Source of the DNA: Mycolicibacterium komanii
Lineage (GTDB): Bacteria; Actinomycetota; Actinomycetes; Mycobacteriales; Mycobacteriaceae
Reading direction: 5' to 3'
Assembly: GCF_001050035.1 (NCBI RefSeq)
Contig: NZ_CVTA01000009.1
Span: 56,413-120,412, forward strand
DNA length: 64,000 nt
The position numbers and the translations under genes are program-made. Positions within the stretch are counted from its first letter, which is position 1; each line of letters starts with the position of its first letter. The notes under the pieces are model-generated. The model saw only the letters and a program-made list of their open reading frames with translations, was not told where the DNA came from and did not search any database. This document shows, in pieces, positions 41,230-54,000 of the stretch.

Positions 41230-41272
41230 ACGCGTTGCTGGTACCGTGCATCGGGCGGAGTTAGGAGAATGC

Positions 41273-41947
41273 GTGAAACCCGTTTTGAAGGCGATGGCGG
41301 TCGGTCTTGTCGAGCCCGTCTTGTTCGGGTTGATCATTCTTCTGGCGGCAGGCACGATTGACTACTGGCAGGCGTGGGTCTTCCTCGCGGTGTTCGCCCT
41401 GACCACGTGGATACTTGGCTTGTATCTGCTGCGCACCAATCCCGACGCGCTCAGGCGACGGATGCGCGCGGGTCCCACAGGCGAAACCCGAGCCAAACAA
41501 AAACTCCTGATCGCCGCTTGGTACCTCTCGCTGCTATCAGCTTTTGTGGTAAGCGCGCTTGACCGCCGGTTCGGTTGGTCGCAGGTACCCGCCGCGATCT
41601 GCTTGCTCGGCGACGTCCTGGTCGTCACCGCGCTCGGGGCGGTGATGCTGGTGGTGATCCAAAACAATTACGCCGCAGCAACCGTGCAGGTCGAGGAGGG
41701 CCAAAAAGTCGTCTCCACGGGACTGTATGGGCTGGTACGCCACCCCATGTATACGGCGAATGTGATCTTGATAGTGGGCATTTCCCTCGCCCTCGGCAGC
41801 TACTGGGGACTGCTCGTCGTCGTACCGGCCGTCCTCGTGCTCAGCCTGCGCATCCGCGATGAGGAGAAGCTTCTACAAGACGAGTTGGACGGCTACCGCG
41901 AATATACGCAGGCAGTCCGCCATCGCCTCGTTCCCGGCGTTTGGTAA
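41273..41947 (+). CDS. Isoprenylcysteine carboxyl methyltransferase (ICMT)-family membrane protein
   Basis: 224 residues with about five hydrophobic helices. The C-terminal catalytic signature is clear: GLYGLVRHPMYTANVILIVG, followed by RIRDEEKLLQDELDGYREY, as in ICMT and phospholipid methyltransferase-like enzymes that use S-adenosylmethionine. Bacterial members methylate lipids or other small membrane substrates, as prenylated proteins are absent. Start GTG 41273 was chosen for its TTAGGAG ribosome binding site; an upstream in-frame ATG at 41192 would lie inside the hairpin. It converges on the NRPS gene with a 60-base gap. Confidence 0.85.
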   Translation: MKPVLKAMAVGLVEPVLFGLIILLAAGTIDYWQAWVFLAVFALTTWILGLYLLRTNPDALRRRMRAGPTGETRAKQKLLIAAWYLSLLSAFVVSALDRRFGWSQVPAAICLLGDVLVVTALGAVMLVVIQNNYAAATVQVEEGQKVVSTGLYGLVRHPMYTANVILIVGISLALGSYWGLLVVVPAVLVLSLRIRDEEKLLQDELDGYREYTQAVRHRLVPGVW

Positions 41948-42007
41948 CCAACTGCATTTCTTGCAAACTGCGTCTCGCACCCAGCGCCGATCAAGCAGTC
42001 GCATTGA

Positions 42008-45000
42008 TCAGCGATCGCCTGCCGGCCAACAGCGCGAACTCCCCCCTTCAGCTAGCGCGCTGCCGACGTGCTCGCTCAGAGTTCTGACGGACGGGGCATC
42101 TACCAAATTGGACACCCCGAGGTCGGTATCAAGGGCGGTGTTGATTGCCGTGATTGCCCGCATCGCCGAAATCGAATCCCCACCGAGATCGAAGAATGAC
42201 TCATCGACGCCAACACGGTCCACGCCTAACACCTCGGCGTAGATGCCGGCAAGGATCTGTTCCACCAGAGTCGTCGGCGCTAGGTAGTCCCAGGCGGCGT
42301 CATCACCGTCGGGCGCGCGCACCGGTGCGCTCCCTGACTGGGTGGACGCCGCCCGTTTGCCGATCTCCTCCAACGGGGAGTGCTCTATCCCATCGAGCAC
42401 ATCCATCGATGACAACGGCCGCCTCGGTTCGACGGTCATCTCCACCAGAACCTGCTTGTACCGGTCGATGAGCGCTCGAACGCTGGCCGCGTCGAAGACA
42501 TCCGTACGATATTGAACGCGGAGTTCCAGTTCGCGGCCCGGCCCGGCCTGCACCGTCAACGGGTAGTGGTAATAGTCGCGGCTCGTGAAGCCGGTGACGG
42601 CCAGTTCATTCACGCCGGGCGGCGTGGCGATGTCGGTCGGGTAGTTCTCGTACACGAACACGGTGTCGAACAATCTTTCATGACCGGTGATGCGGTGCAT
42701 CTCGCTCAGAGCCAGGTGCTGGTGCTCGAGGGTCTCGTTGTGGGCACTCTGCAACTGATTCAGCAATTCCGATGTCGTCGTGTCCGGTGCGATGTGGGCC
42801 CGAACCGGCACCGTGTTGATCAACAGCCCAACCATCGATTCGGCGCCGTCGACCTCAGCCGGCCGACCCGATACCACGGTCCCGAAGGCGACGTCCGGCT
42901 GCCCGGAGAGCGAGGAGAGAAGCAGCGCCCAGGCGCCCTGCAACACGGTGTTGACGGTGGTGTGATGCGAGCGCGCCAGCTTGGTGAGGGCCCGCGTGGT
43001 CTTCGCAGGCACCCTGAACGATTCGACCCGTCGCTGACCGAACGCCAGTTCTTGCGGGGGGCCGACGAGGATGGGGGTGTCGAAGTCGTTGAGAACCTCA
43101 CGCCACGCCTCTCGTGCGGCAGCGTGGTCACGCTCAGCGAGCCAGTTGATGAAGCTGCGATATGGGGATGCTGCGGGTAGCCGGTGCCCGTGGTAGCCGG
43201 CGAAGATCTCCTGCAGCAGAATCGGCATCGACCAGCCGTCGAGCACGATGTGGTGATTGGTCAGCACGAATCGATAGTGGTCGTCCCCGATACAAATCAG
43301 AGCTGCCCTGAAAGCAGGCTGATCGCCGAGGTCACATACTGCGGCCCGTTCGGCTGCACAAAGCCGTTCGAGCTCCCCATCGGAATCGAAATCGGTTCCG
43401 GCGGTGCTCAATTCAATGTACTGCCACGGTGCAACGGGCTCAGCGGGGACGATCTGCACCGGCTCCTCGAACTGTGGACAGAATCGGGCAGCCAGGTGAG
43501 GATGCCGCCTGACCACCGCCTGCACGGCATCACGCAGTCGGGGCACATCGATCCGGCCGCTCAAGGCGATGTCCAGCTGCACCGCATACACATCGTCGTC
43601 GGAATCCTTTGCGATGCTGGCGTGATAGAGCAGTCCCTGTTGCAAGGGGGTGAGCGGCAGCACGTCGGCTATCGGGAACTGGGCGTCCAGTTCGTCGATC
43701 TGCTGTTGGGTCAGGCGGGCGGGAGCGATATCGGAGGGGGTCAGCCCGCCGCCGCCGCGCCTGACATGCGCGCAGATACCGGCCAGGGCATCGAACCACA
43801 AGCGGTTGATCCGCGTGACCGCCGTGCGATCCAACACCGAGGGCGCCCAAGTCCAGGTGGCGTTCAGATGTGGACCGGTGTCTGTGTCGATGGTGACCGC
43901 GTTCAGCTCGACGGTGTGGGCGAGGGCGATGGGCATCGACTCGACGGCACCGGTCAATGACAAGCCCTCCTGGCTGAACCGCCACACATCTCCAGACGCA
44001 TACGCCGCCGGCGAACCCAACCGCCCGAAATAGTTGAAGCCGATCGTCGGGTCGGATCCGCCCAACTCCACATCGGGATTGAGATAGCGCAGCAATCCGT
44101 AAGTCAGGCCATCGGGCAACGAGCGAAGCTGCTCTTTGGCGTCTTTGAGCACTGCGCCCAGCGCTGAGTCACCCGTCACGACCTGCGTCCAGCTCAATTC
44201 GCCGACCGCTAACGCGACCGGGTATTTGGCAGTGAACCACCCCACCGTGCGCGACAGGTCCACATCCGCGGCCGGCTCAGCCAAGTCCTCTTGGCGACCA
44301 TGGCCCTCCACATCGATGGCGATCGGTGCGCCGCCGGTTCCCAGGAACTGCGCCCATGCCAGCCCGAACGCGATCAACAAGATTTCGTGCACCCCTGCGT
44401 GGAACGCAGCGGGTACCTCACCGAGCAGCATGTGAGTGGTTTCAGCATCCAGCAACTCCGTCAGGTATCCGGCGCTGGCCAAGGTATCCACGGACGCCTG
44501 CGGGGCGGGTAAAGCCGCAGGGACCGTCGCCACCCGCTGCCACTTATCGGCCAAGCCGACCACGTCCGGGTGGCGCGCATGCTGATTCAGCAGCTCGGCC
44601 CACCGGGCAAACGACGTCCCCGCCGGCGGAAGGAGCACGGGCTGACCGCCGCGGTGCTGGGTCAAAGCGATGTTGATGTCCTCCAACACAATCCGCCAGG
44701 AGACTCCATCAACGGCCAAGTGGTGAACGATCAACGCCAACTGGCCGGTGGCAGAAGCCCACACGGCGCTGAGCATGACCCCATCGGACGGGTTCAGCCG
44801 CAACCGCGCCGCTACCAGCGCCTCGTTCGTCAAGGTTTCCACCGACTGCAGGCGATTTCGCGCGTCCACCGACCCCGGCTCGGGCACTGTCAAGGACCAG
44901 CCCCCGGCTCCGTCGTCCGTGGCACGCAGCCGCAGCATGGCGTGGCGATCCAGCAGGGCCTGCAGCACGATCACCACCTCGGCCTCCGTCACCCGCGCAG

Positions 45001-48000
45001 GAGCCTGCAGAAGCACCGTCTGGTTGAACTCCTCGATCGGGCCGTCCACATTCTTGAGCCAGCGCATGATCGGGGTCGCGATCACCGGCCCGACACCTTC
45101 GTCGATCTCGTCGGCGGAGCTGTCGGCCAGCTGGACCACTCGGGCCAGTCGCGCCACCGTCTGCTGGACGAAGATGTCACGCGGCCGACCGACCAGACCA
45201 GCGGCTTGAGCCCGCATCACCACCTCAATGGCAGAAATGCTGTCACCGCCGAGATCGAAGAACGATTCGTCGACCCCGACCCGATCCAGCCCGAGAACCT
45301 CTGCGTAGATATCCGCGAGGATCTCCTCGACCGCATCGGCCGGGGCGCGGTAATGGTCGACGTCGGAGTACTCCGGCGCCGGCAGCGCTCGGGTGTCGAG
45401 CTTGCCGTTGACCGTCAGCGGCAGAGCGTCCAGCGACACGACCGCGGCGGGCACCATATACGCGGGCAAGCGCTCGCCGAGCTGAGCGCGCAGTCCAGCC
45501 GGATCGTCGATTCCGGTGACATAGCCGACGAGGCGCTTGTCGCCTGGGCGATCCTCGCGCGCGATCACTACCGCCTGCTCGACACCGTCCAAATGCGCCA
45601 GAACAGCTTGGATTTCGCCGAGCTCGATGCGGTACCCGCGGATCTTGACCTGCTCATCGGCGCGACCGAGGTACCTCAGCTCTCCGCCGGCGTCCCAACA
45701 CACGAGATCGCCGGTGCGATACATGCGAGCGCCAGGCCCCCCGAAGGGAGATGCCACAAAACGAGTCGAGCTCAACCCGGGGCGGCCCACATATCCGACG
45801 CCTACCCCGGCACCGGCCACGTACAGCTCGCCGACGACACCAGTCGGCACTGGTTGTAAATAGGAGTCGAGCACGAAGAACCCCAGATGCGCCAGCGGCA
45901 CACCGATCGGGCTGACCGCGTTGCCGATGTCGTCGGGACGGATCTCCCGCAGCGAGGCATGCACCGTCGTCTCGGTAATTCCGTACATGTTGATCAAGCG
46001 CGGCGAATCAGGGTGCCGGTTAAGCCACGATTTGAGTCGTGCGGGCTCCAGCGCCTCACCGCCGAACACCACCACGTCGAGGGCCAGCTCAGCTGCCGAA
46101 CCGGGGGTCAGCTCATCGATGGACTGCAGCGCGTAAAACGCCGACGGAGTCTGACTCAGCACGTTGACCTGCTCGTCGATCAGCAAGTCGTAGAACTCCT
46201 CTGGCGACCGAGCCACCGAATCCGAGACGATCACGAGCCGTCCGCCGTGTATCAGGGCGCCGAAGATCTCCCACACGGAATAGTCGAAAGCCAACGAATG
46301 GCTCTGGGACCACACATGCTCTGGGGAAAGCTCCAACCCGGCGTCGATGGCCTCCAGCAGACGCGTGACATTGCGGTGCGGGATCGCCACTCCCTTGGGT
46401 ACACCGGTCGTGCCCGAGGTGTAGATGAGGTAGGCGATGTCGTCTGGACGCGGCCCAGGCAGCGCGCTGGTGGGTTGCTCGTCAAGCGCGCCGTCGGCCA
46501 CGTCGATGACCGTCAGCCTGTGTCCAGCGAGGCGATGGGCGAGATCCGCCGTGGTCAGCACAGCCGCCGGTGCCGCATCACCGAGCACAAACTCCAACCG
46601 AGCGTCGGGCACCGACGGATCGATCGGCACATACGCCGCACCGGTCTTCATAACCGCGAAGATCGCCGCGATCGCCTTGATCGAACGGGGTAGCAGCAAC
46701 GCCACCCGCTGTCCATGGCGTACACCGCAGCCAACCAACATGTGGGCCAACCGGTTTGCCTGCTCATCCAGTTCGCGGTATGTGATGCTGCGGCTGTCGA
46801 AGGTGACGGCTACGGCCTCGGGAGATCGGGTGACCTGTGCCTCGAACAACGCCACGATGGACTTCCACTCAGCCTGCTCAATAAGAGCCGCCCGATTACC
46901 GATCGCATCGACCCGGGCGTGTTCGTCGGCACTGAGGACATCGATCGCCGACAACGGCCGCGTGACGTCAACAGTCATCACCTCGAGCACCCGTAGCAGC
47001 CGCTCGATCAGCATCTCGATGCTGGCCGCGTCGAACACATCGGTGCGGAACTCCACCGTGCCCGAAATACCGTCGGCCTCACCGGTTTCGGTCCAGCGTT
47101 CTTGCAACGAGAACGAAAGATCCATGCGAGCGGTGTGGGTGTCGAGCGGAAGCTGAGTGACCTGCAGATCGCCCAACGCCAACTCGGTCGCCGACTCACC
47201 GGCGAAGTTCTGCCAAGCCAGCAAAACCTGCACCAACGGATGATGGGTCAACGACCGCGCCGGATTGAGCCGCTCGACGAGCACTTCGAACGGCACGTCC
47301 TGGTGTTCGTATGCGGCCAGACTGCGAGTACGCACCTGAGCAAGCACGTCGGCAACAGTGGGGTCTCCGGTCAGATCGACCCGCAGCACCAGCGTGTTGA
47401 CGAAGAACCCGACCAACTCATCGAGCGCGGGGTCACGCCGCCCGGCGATCGGAAAACCAACCGCCACATCAGAACTCGCGCTGAGCTTGGACAGCAGCGT
47501 CGCCAGGGCAGCCTGCACGACCATGAAGCTGGTAGCGCCGTGCGCACGGGCGACAACCCGTACCCGCTCGTGTAGTGCCGCGGACCACTCCACCGCCACC
47601 CGCGCGCCCTGCTGATCAGCGACCAACGGATATGGCCGGTCGGTCGGCAGTGTTATGCGCTCGGGCATTCCGTTCAGCGCGTCTTCCCAGAATTTGATCT
47701 GCTTGGCGATCCGGCTGCCGCTGTCCTCGGGGTCACCGAACTGCGCGCGCTGCCACAATGTGTAGTCGGCATACTGCACCGGCAGCGGCGCCCAAGCCGG
47801 GGCATGACCGGCACATCGGTTGGCATACGCCGCCCCCAGGTCAGCCACCAACGGCCTGACCGACCAGCCATCCGCGGCGATGTGGTGCACCACCGCCACC
47901 AGAACGTATTCGTCATCGCGGCAGCGGAAAAGCAGTGCGCGGAGGGGAATTTCCTCGGCCAGGACGAAACTGTGCCGCGCGGTTTCCTCAACGGCCTCTT

Positions 48001-51000
48001 CCAGACGGCGTATCGACCACCGGGTCGCATCCACTGTCTCCCAGCCGAATTCAACTTGATCAAGGGGTACGACCAGTTGCTGAGGTATGCCGTCGACCGC
48101 CGGGAACAAGGTGCGTAGCGTTTCGTGACGGTCGATCACATCTGCGAACGCTGCGCCGAGCGCGTCGACATTGACGTGACCTCGGAGCCGAAGTCCCACA
48201 GCCAGGTTGTAAACCGGTGACGGGCCGTGCAATTCATCGATGAACCACAATCGGCTCTGCGCAAACGATAGCGGCATCACCGCCGGGCGATCGTAGGCCA
48301 CCAGCGGCGCCAGCCGGCCCTCTTCTTCTCCCACGCGGAGCGCCAATTGCGCAACTGTGGGGGCCTCGAATACGGTTCCGACCGCAAGGCCGGTGTCCAT
48401 CGACTTGTTGATCGCCGCGACCAGGCGCATCGCCGACAGGGAATCGCCGCCCAGGTCGAAGAACGAGTCGTCGACGCCGACGCGATCCAGTCCGAGGACT
48501 TGGGCGTAGATGCCTGCGAGGATTTCTTCGGCCGCATTCGCCGGGGGACGGTACCGATCTATTGCTTGGTATTCCGGCGCGGGCAGTGCCCGCTTGTCGA
48601 GCTTGCCGTTGACCGTCAACGGCAACGCCTCGATCGCCACCACAGCGGACGGCACCATGTAGGCCGGTAGCTGCTCGGCCAGCGCCGCACGCGCCGCTGC
48701 TGGATCGGCGGTGCCGGTGATGTAACCCACCAACCGTTTGTCGCCAGGACGGTCCTCGCGAGCGACGACCACCGACTGGTCGACCCCGTCCAAAGCGGCG
48801 AGGGCAGCCTGGATCTCGCCGAGTTCGATGCGGTATCCGCGGACCTTGACCTGCTCATCGGCGCGGCCGAGATATTCCAGTTGTCCGTCTGGACGCCAGC
48901 GAACCAGGTCCCCGCTGCGATACATCCGTTGTCCTGGTGCTCCTGCACCGCTGAAAGGACACGCCACGAACCGCGTGGCGCTCAGATCCGCTCGACCCAT
49001 ATAGCCATAGCCCAGCCCTGCGCCAGCCACATACAACTCGCCCACCACACCCGGCGACACCGGCCGCAGCCAGCCGTCGAGCACACAGAAGGCAAGAGAG
49101 GGCAGCGGCACCCCGATCGGGCTCGACGGGGTCATGGCGTCCGAACCGACGATTTCGCGGAAGGAGGCGTGCACCGTGGTCTCGGTGATCCCATACATGT
49201 TGATGAGCCGCGGTGATCCCGCATGGTTGGCCAGCCACGGACCGAGACGAGACGGTTCCAGGGCTTCACCGGCGAAGAGCACGGCCTCGAGCCGCAACCG
49301 GTCACGCAGTTCATGCTGCTGGGCATCGACGGATTGCAGCGCGTAGAACGCCGACGGGGTCTGGCTCAGGACGGTGACGCCTTGGTTCACCAACAGTGCG
49401 TAGAAGTCCTCGGGCGACCGGACCACCGACTCGGGCACCACCTCCAGTCGTCCGCCGTGCAGCAGCGCGCCCCACATCTCGCACACCGAGACGTCGAAGG
49501 CCAGCGAGTGGCACTGAGACCAGACCTGTCCAGGCGACAGCCGTAGGCGAGCATCGATCGCGGCAAGCAGTCGCGTCACGTTGTGATGCGGGATGGCCAC
49601 GCCTTTGGGCGTTCCCGTCGTGCCCGAGGTGTAGATCAGATATGCGACCTCGTCGGGATCCGGCCCCGGCAGCGCAGTACTCGGTTGACCCTCCATCAGC
49701 GGATCGTCGATGTGGATGACCACCAACCCGTGCCCGGCGAAACGATCGGCCAGATCAGCAGTGGTGATCGCTGCGATCGGCGCGGCGTCACGCAGCACAA
49801 AAGTCATCCGCGCATCAGGCACCGCCGGATCGATCGGCACATACGCCGCCCCCGTCTTGAGGACGCCAAGAATCGCCACGACCGCCTCGGCTGACCGAGA
49901 TGACAGCAGCGCCACCCGTTCTCCGGCGCTCACGCCGCGAGCAATAAGCAAGTGCGCCAGACGATTCGATGCCTCGTCCAACTCCCGGTACGTCATACGG
50001 CGGTCATCGAAACTGACCGCGATCCTCTCGGGTGTACGTGCGACCTGCTCGGCGAACAACGTCGGGATCGCCACCGGTGGCGCGGCGGGCCGCGTCAACG
50101 CCGCCCGGTTACCCCATTCGTACAGAGCATCGCGCTCGTCGTCGTCGAGCAGATCCGCCGGCAAGAGTCGCTCGGTGGCGCTGACGAGTGCCCGCTCGAA
50201 CCGGGCGATGATCTTCCGAACGCGGTTCACGTCGAACAGGTCGGTGTCGAATTCCACGCGGAGAACCAGCTCGGTTCCGGGCATGGCCTGCATTGTCAGC
50301 GGGTAGTGGTTGAATTCGCGTTCGTCAAAATCGGTGATGGCCATTCCGTCGGCCATGACCATCCCCGCCGTTTCGACCGGGTAGTTCTGGTAGACAAACA
50401 GGGTGTCGAAGAGCTGATCGTGGCCGGTAACGCGGTGAATCTCGTTGAGAGCAAGGTGTTGATGGTCGAGCGTGTCGCCGTGTCGGCGTTGCAGGTCGCC
50501 GAGCAGGTCCACGATGGTGGTCGCCGGGGTGATCGTGGCCCGTACCGGCACGGTATTGATCAGCAAGCCGACCATCGTTTCCGCGCCCGCCACCTCGGCC
50601 GGCCGACCTGAGACTGCGACGCCGAATGCGACGTCGTGCCGCCCCGTCAGCCACATCAGTACCTGTGCCCAGGCGGCTTGGAGCACGGTGCTGGCGGTGG
50701 TGTGGCTGCTTCGCGCGAGTTCGTTGACGGCCTGCGTTGTCGCGGCCGGCAGTCGGAACGATTCCGCACCTCGGCGCCCCGGCCGCGAGGACCGCACTTT
50801 CGGCGCGACCAGCGTTGGGGTGTCGAAACCGGCCAAAACATCGCGCCAGACGGTTCGAGCCGCGTCGACGTCTCGATCGGCCAGCCACGTGACGAACCTG
50901 CGGAAGGGCACGGCGGCCGGGAGATGCTGCCGGTAGTAGCCGGCGAATACCTCCCGCAAGAGGATCGGCAGAGACCAGCCATCGAGCACGATGTGGTGAT

Positions 51001-54000
51001 AGGTCATGACGAATCGGTGCGCCTCATCGCCGGTGCGGATCAGCGCCGCGCGGAAAGCGGGCTGGTGGGCTACATCGCGCACCGCGGCGCGTTCGGCGGC
51101 GCACAGCCGCTGAATCTGGGCCGGGGCGTCAAGTGCTTCAGTAGCGAACTCGTGGTACGTCCACGGAACGCTCGGGTCCGCCGGGATGATCTGCACCGGT
51201 TCTTCGAATTCTTGACTGAATCGGGCCACCAGGTGGGGGTGGCGGTTGGCCACGGTCTGCACGGCCGCGCGCAACCGATCGGCGTCCAACGGACCAGTGA
51301 TCGTGACGTCGAGCTGCATCGCGTAGAGGTCGTCGTGGTCGTCGTCGTTTGCGGCGTTGACGTGGAACAGCAGCCCCTGCTGCAGGGGGGTCAAGGGCAA
51401 GACGTCCGCGACCCGGTGGTGCCGGTTCAGCTCGTCGAGGTCTCGCTGAGTGAGGTGAGCGGGCGCGATGTCGGAAGGTGTCAGGCCGCCGCCACCGGCG
51501 GCGACGTGTGCGCAGATGCCGGTCAAGGCGTCGAACCACAACCGGTTTAACCGGGTGATCTGGGCCTCGTTCAGTGCCGAGGGAGCCCACGTCCACGCGG
51601 CGTGCAGTGCCGGGCCGTTCTCGGTATCGACGGTGCTGGCGTTGAGTTCCACGCTGTGTCCGAGTGGCATGGCTATCGACCCGGCGGCGGCGGTGTGCGA
51701 CAAGCCGTCGCGGCTGACCCGCCATATACCGGCGAAGCCTCCACCATCCGCCGTGTCGGTCAACCTGCCGAGGTAATTGAATCCGATTGCGGGGTCGGAT
51801 CCGGATAGGTCGACATCGGTGTTGAGGTAGCGCAGCAGTCCGTAAGTGAGGCCGTCGGGTAGGGCGCGCAGTTGTTCCTTTGCACCCTTGATCACATGAC
51901 CAAGAGCCCGATCACCCGCCACGACCTGCGACCAGCGCAGACCGCCGACGTCGAGCGCGACCGGGTACTTGGTGGTGAACCAGCCGACGGTGCGGGACAG
52001 GTCGACGGGCGCGTCGGAGCCTCCGAGGTCCTCGACGCGACCGTGCCCTTCGACGTCGATCCCGACCGACGTGGCGCCGGTATCGAGTAACTGTGTAACC
52101 GCCAGCCCGAGGGCTATCAGCAGGATGTCCTGAATGCCTGCGTGGAACGCCGCCGGTACGTCACCGAGGAGCGCTCGGCTCGTCTCGCTGTCCAATGACG
52201 CGGTCAGATGCCCAGCGGTTTCATAAGTGTCGAACTCGGGTTGAACCGCAGGCAACGCGGCCGGGGTCGCCAGGACTCGTCGCCAGGTGTCGGCCTCGTT
52301 CACGACTGCCGGGGAGTGAGCGTGTTCGCCGAGCAGCGATGCCCACCGGGCGAACGAGGTTCCGGTCACGGGCAATTCGACCGGATGACCATGACGGTGT
52401 TGGGCCCAGGCAATGTTCAGGTCCTCCAGCAGAATCCGCCAGGACACCGCGTCGACGGCCAAGTGGTGGATGATCAGCACCAGTTGGCCTGTCGACGTGA
52501 CCCACAGCGGACTGACCACCACGCCGGAAGCCGGGTCCAGCCGGGTCCGGGCTGCTATCAACGCCTCATCGGTCAAGACGTCTACCGATTCCAGGTGCAG
52601 GTGCACCGACTCCTTCTCGGGTACCAGTAAGGAGAAGCCCGTCGCGCCGTCATCGATGGCACGCAGCCGCAGCATGGCATGTCGATCAAGCAGCGCCTGC
52701 AAGACGACTTCGACGTCGGTCTCGGTGACTCCCTCCGGAGCCTGGATCACCATCGTCTGGTTGAACTCATCGACCGGACCGCCTGCGCGCTTGACGTCGT
52801 GCAACCACCGGATGATCGGGGTGGCCAAGACGGGTCCGACGCCCTCGTCGGTCATGCCGGCGTCATCGCCGCCGACCTCGACGACTCGAGCGAGCCGCGC
52901 CACGGTCTGCTCGACGAAAATGTCGCGCGGCCTGCACTGCACACCGGATGCCCGGGCACGAGACACCACCTGCATCGACAGAATGCTGTCCCCGCCTAGA
53001 TCGAAGAAGGAGTCGTCGACGCCGACGCGGTCGAGCCCGAGGACTTGGGCATAGATACCGGCCAACAACTCCTCGACCGCATCAGAGGGAGCCCGATACC
53101 GGTCACCATCGCCATAGTCAGGTGCGGGCAAGGCACGCACATCGAGCTTGCCGTTGACCGTCACCGGCAACGCATCAACGCCCACCACCGCCGCGGGAAC
53201 CATGTAGGCAGGCAACCGATCCGCCAACGCCGCCCGCACCCGCCCCGGATCAACCACCCCGGTGACATAACCCACCAAACGCTTGACACCGGGCTGATCC
53301 TCACGCGCGATCACCGCCGCCTGCTCAACACCATCCACCGCAGTCAGCGCCGACCGAACCTCACCCAACTCGATCCGATAACCACGAATCTTGACCTGCT
53401 CATCGGCCCGACCCAAATAATCCAACTGCCCATCAGAGCGCCAACGCACCAAATCCCCAGTGCGATACATCCGCGCCCCAGCCACCCCAAACGGACACGC
53501 CACAAACCGCGACCCGGTTAAGGCCGACCGGCCGAGATAGCCCATCGCCACGCCGACGCCAGCGACATACAACTCACCGATTACCCCGGCCGGAACCGGG
53601 CGCAGCCACTCGTCGAGCACGAACAGCGCCGCGGTCGATACCGGCGCACCGATCGGCGCCGGCCCTGATCCCGGTGTCAGCGGCGCGCTCATCGACGCAT
53701 ACACCGTGATCTCAGTGGGGCCGTAGGCGTTGATCACCACCCGGCCCGGAGCCCACCGATCCACCACATCGCCGGGGCAGGCCTCACCGCCGAGCAGCAA
53801 CGCCACCGACTCGAGCCCCTGCGGAGACAACGCCGCCACCGCCGAGGGGGTCTGGGTCAACACGCTGACCCGCTCGCGCACCAGCAGGGCGTGGAAATCC
53901 TCGGGCGAGGTGGTCACCGACTCGGGCACCACCACCAACCGCGCCCCACCCAGCAGCGCGGCCCAGATCTCCCACACCGAGAAATCGAAGGCATACGAAT

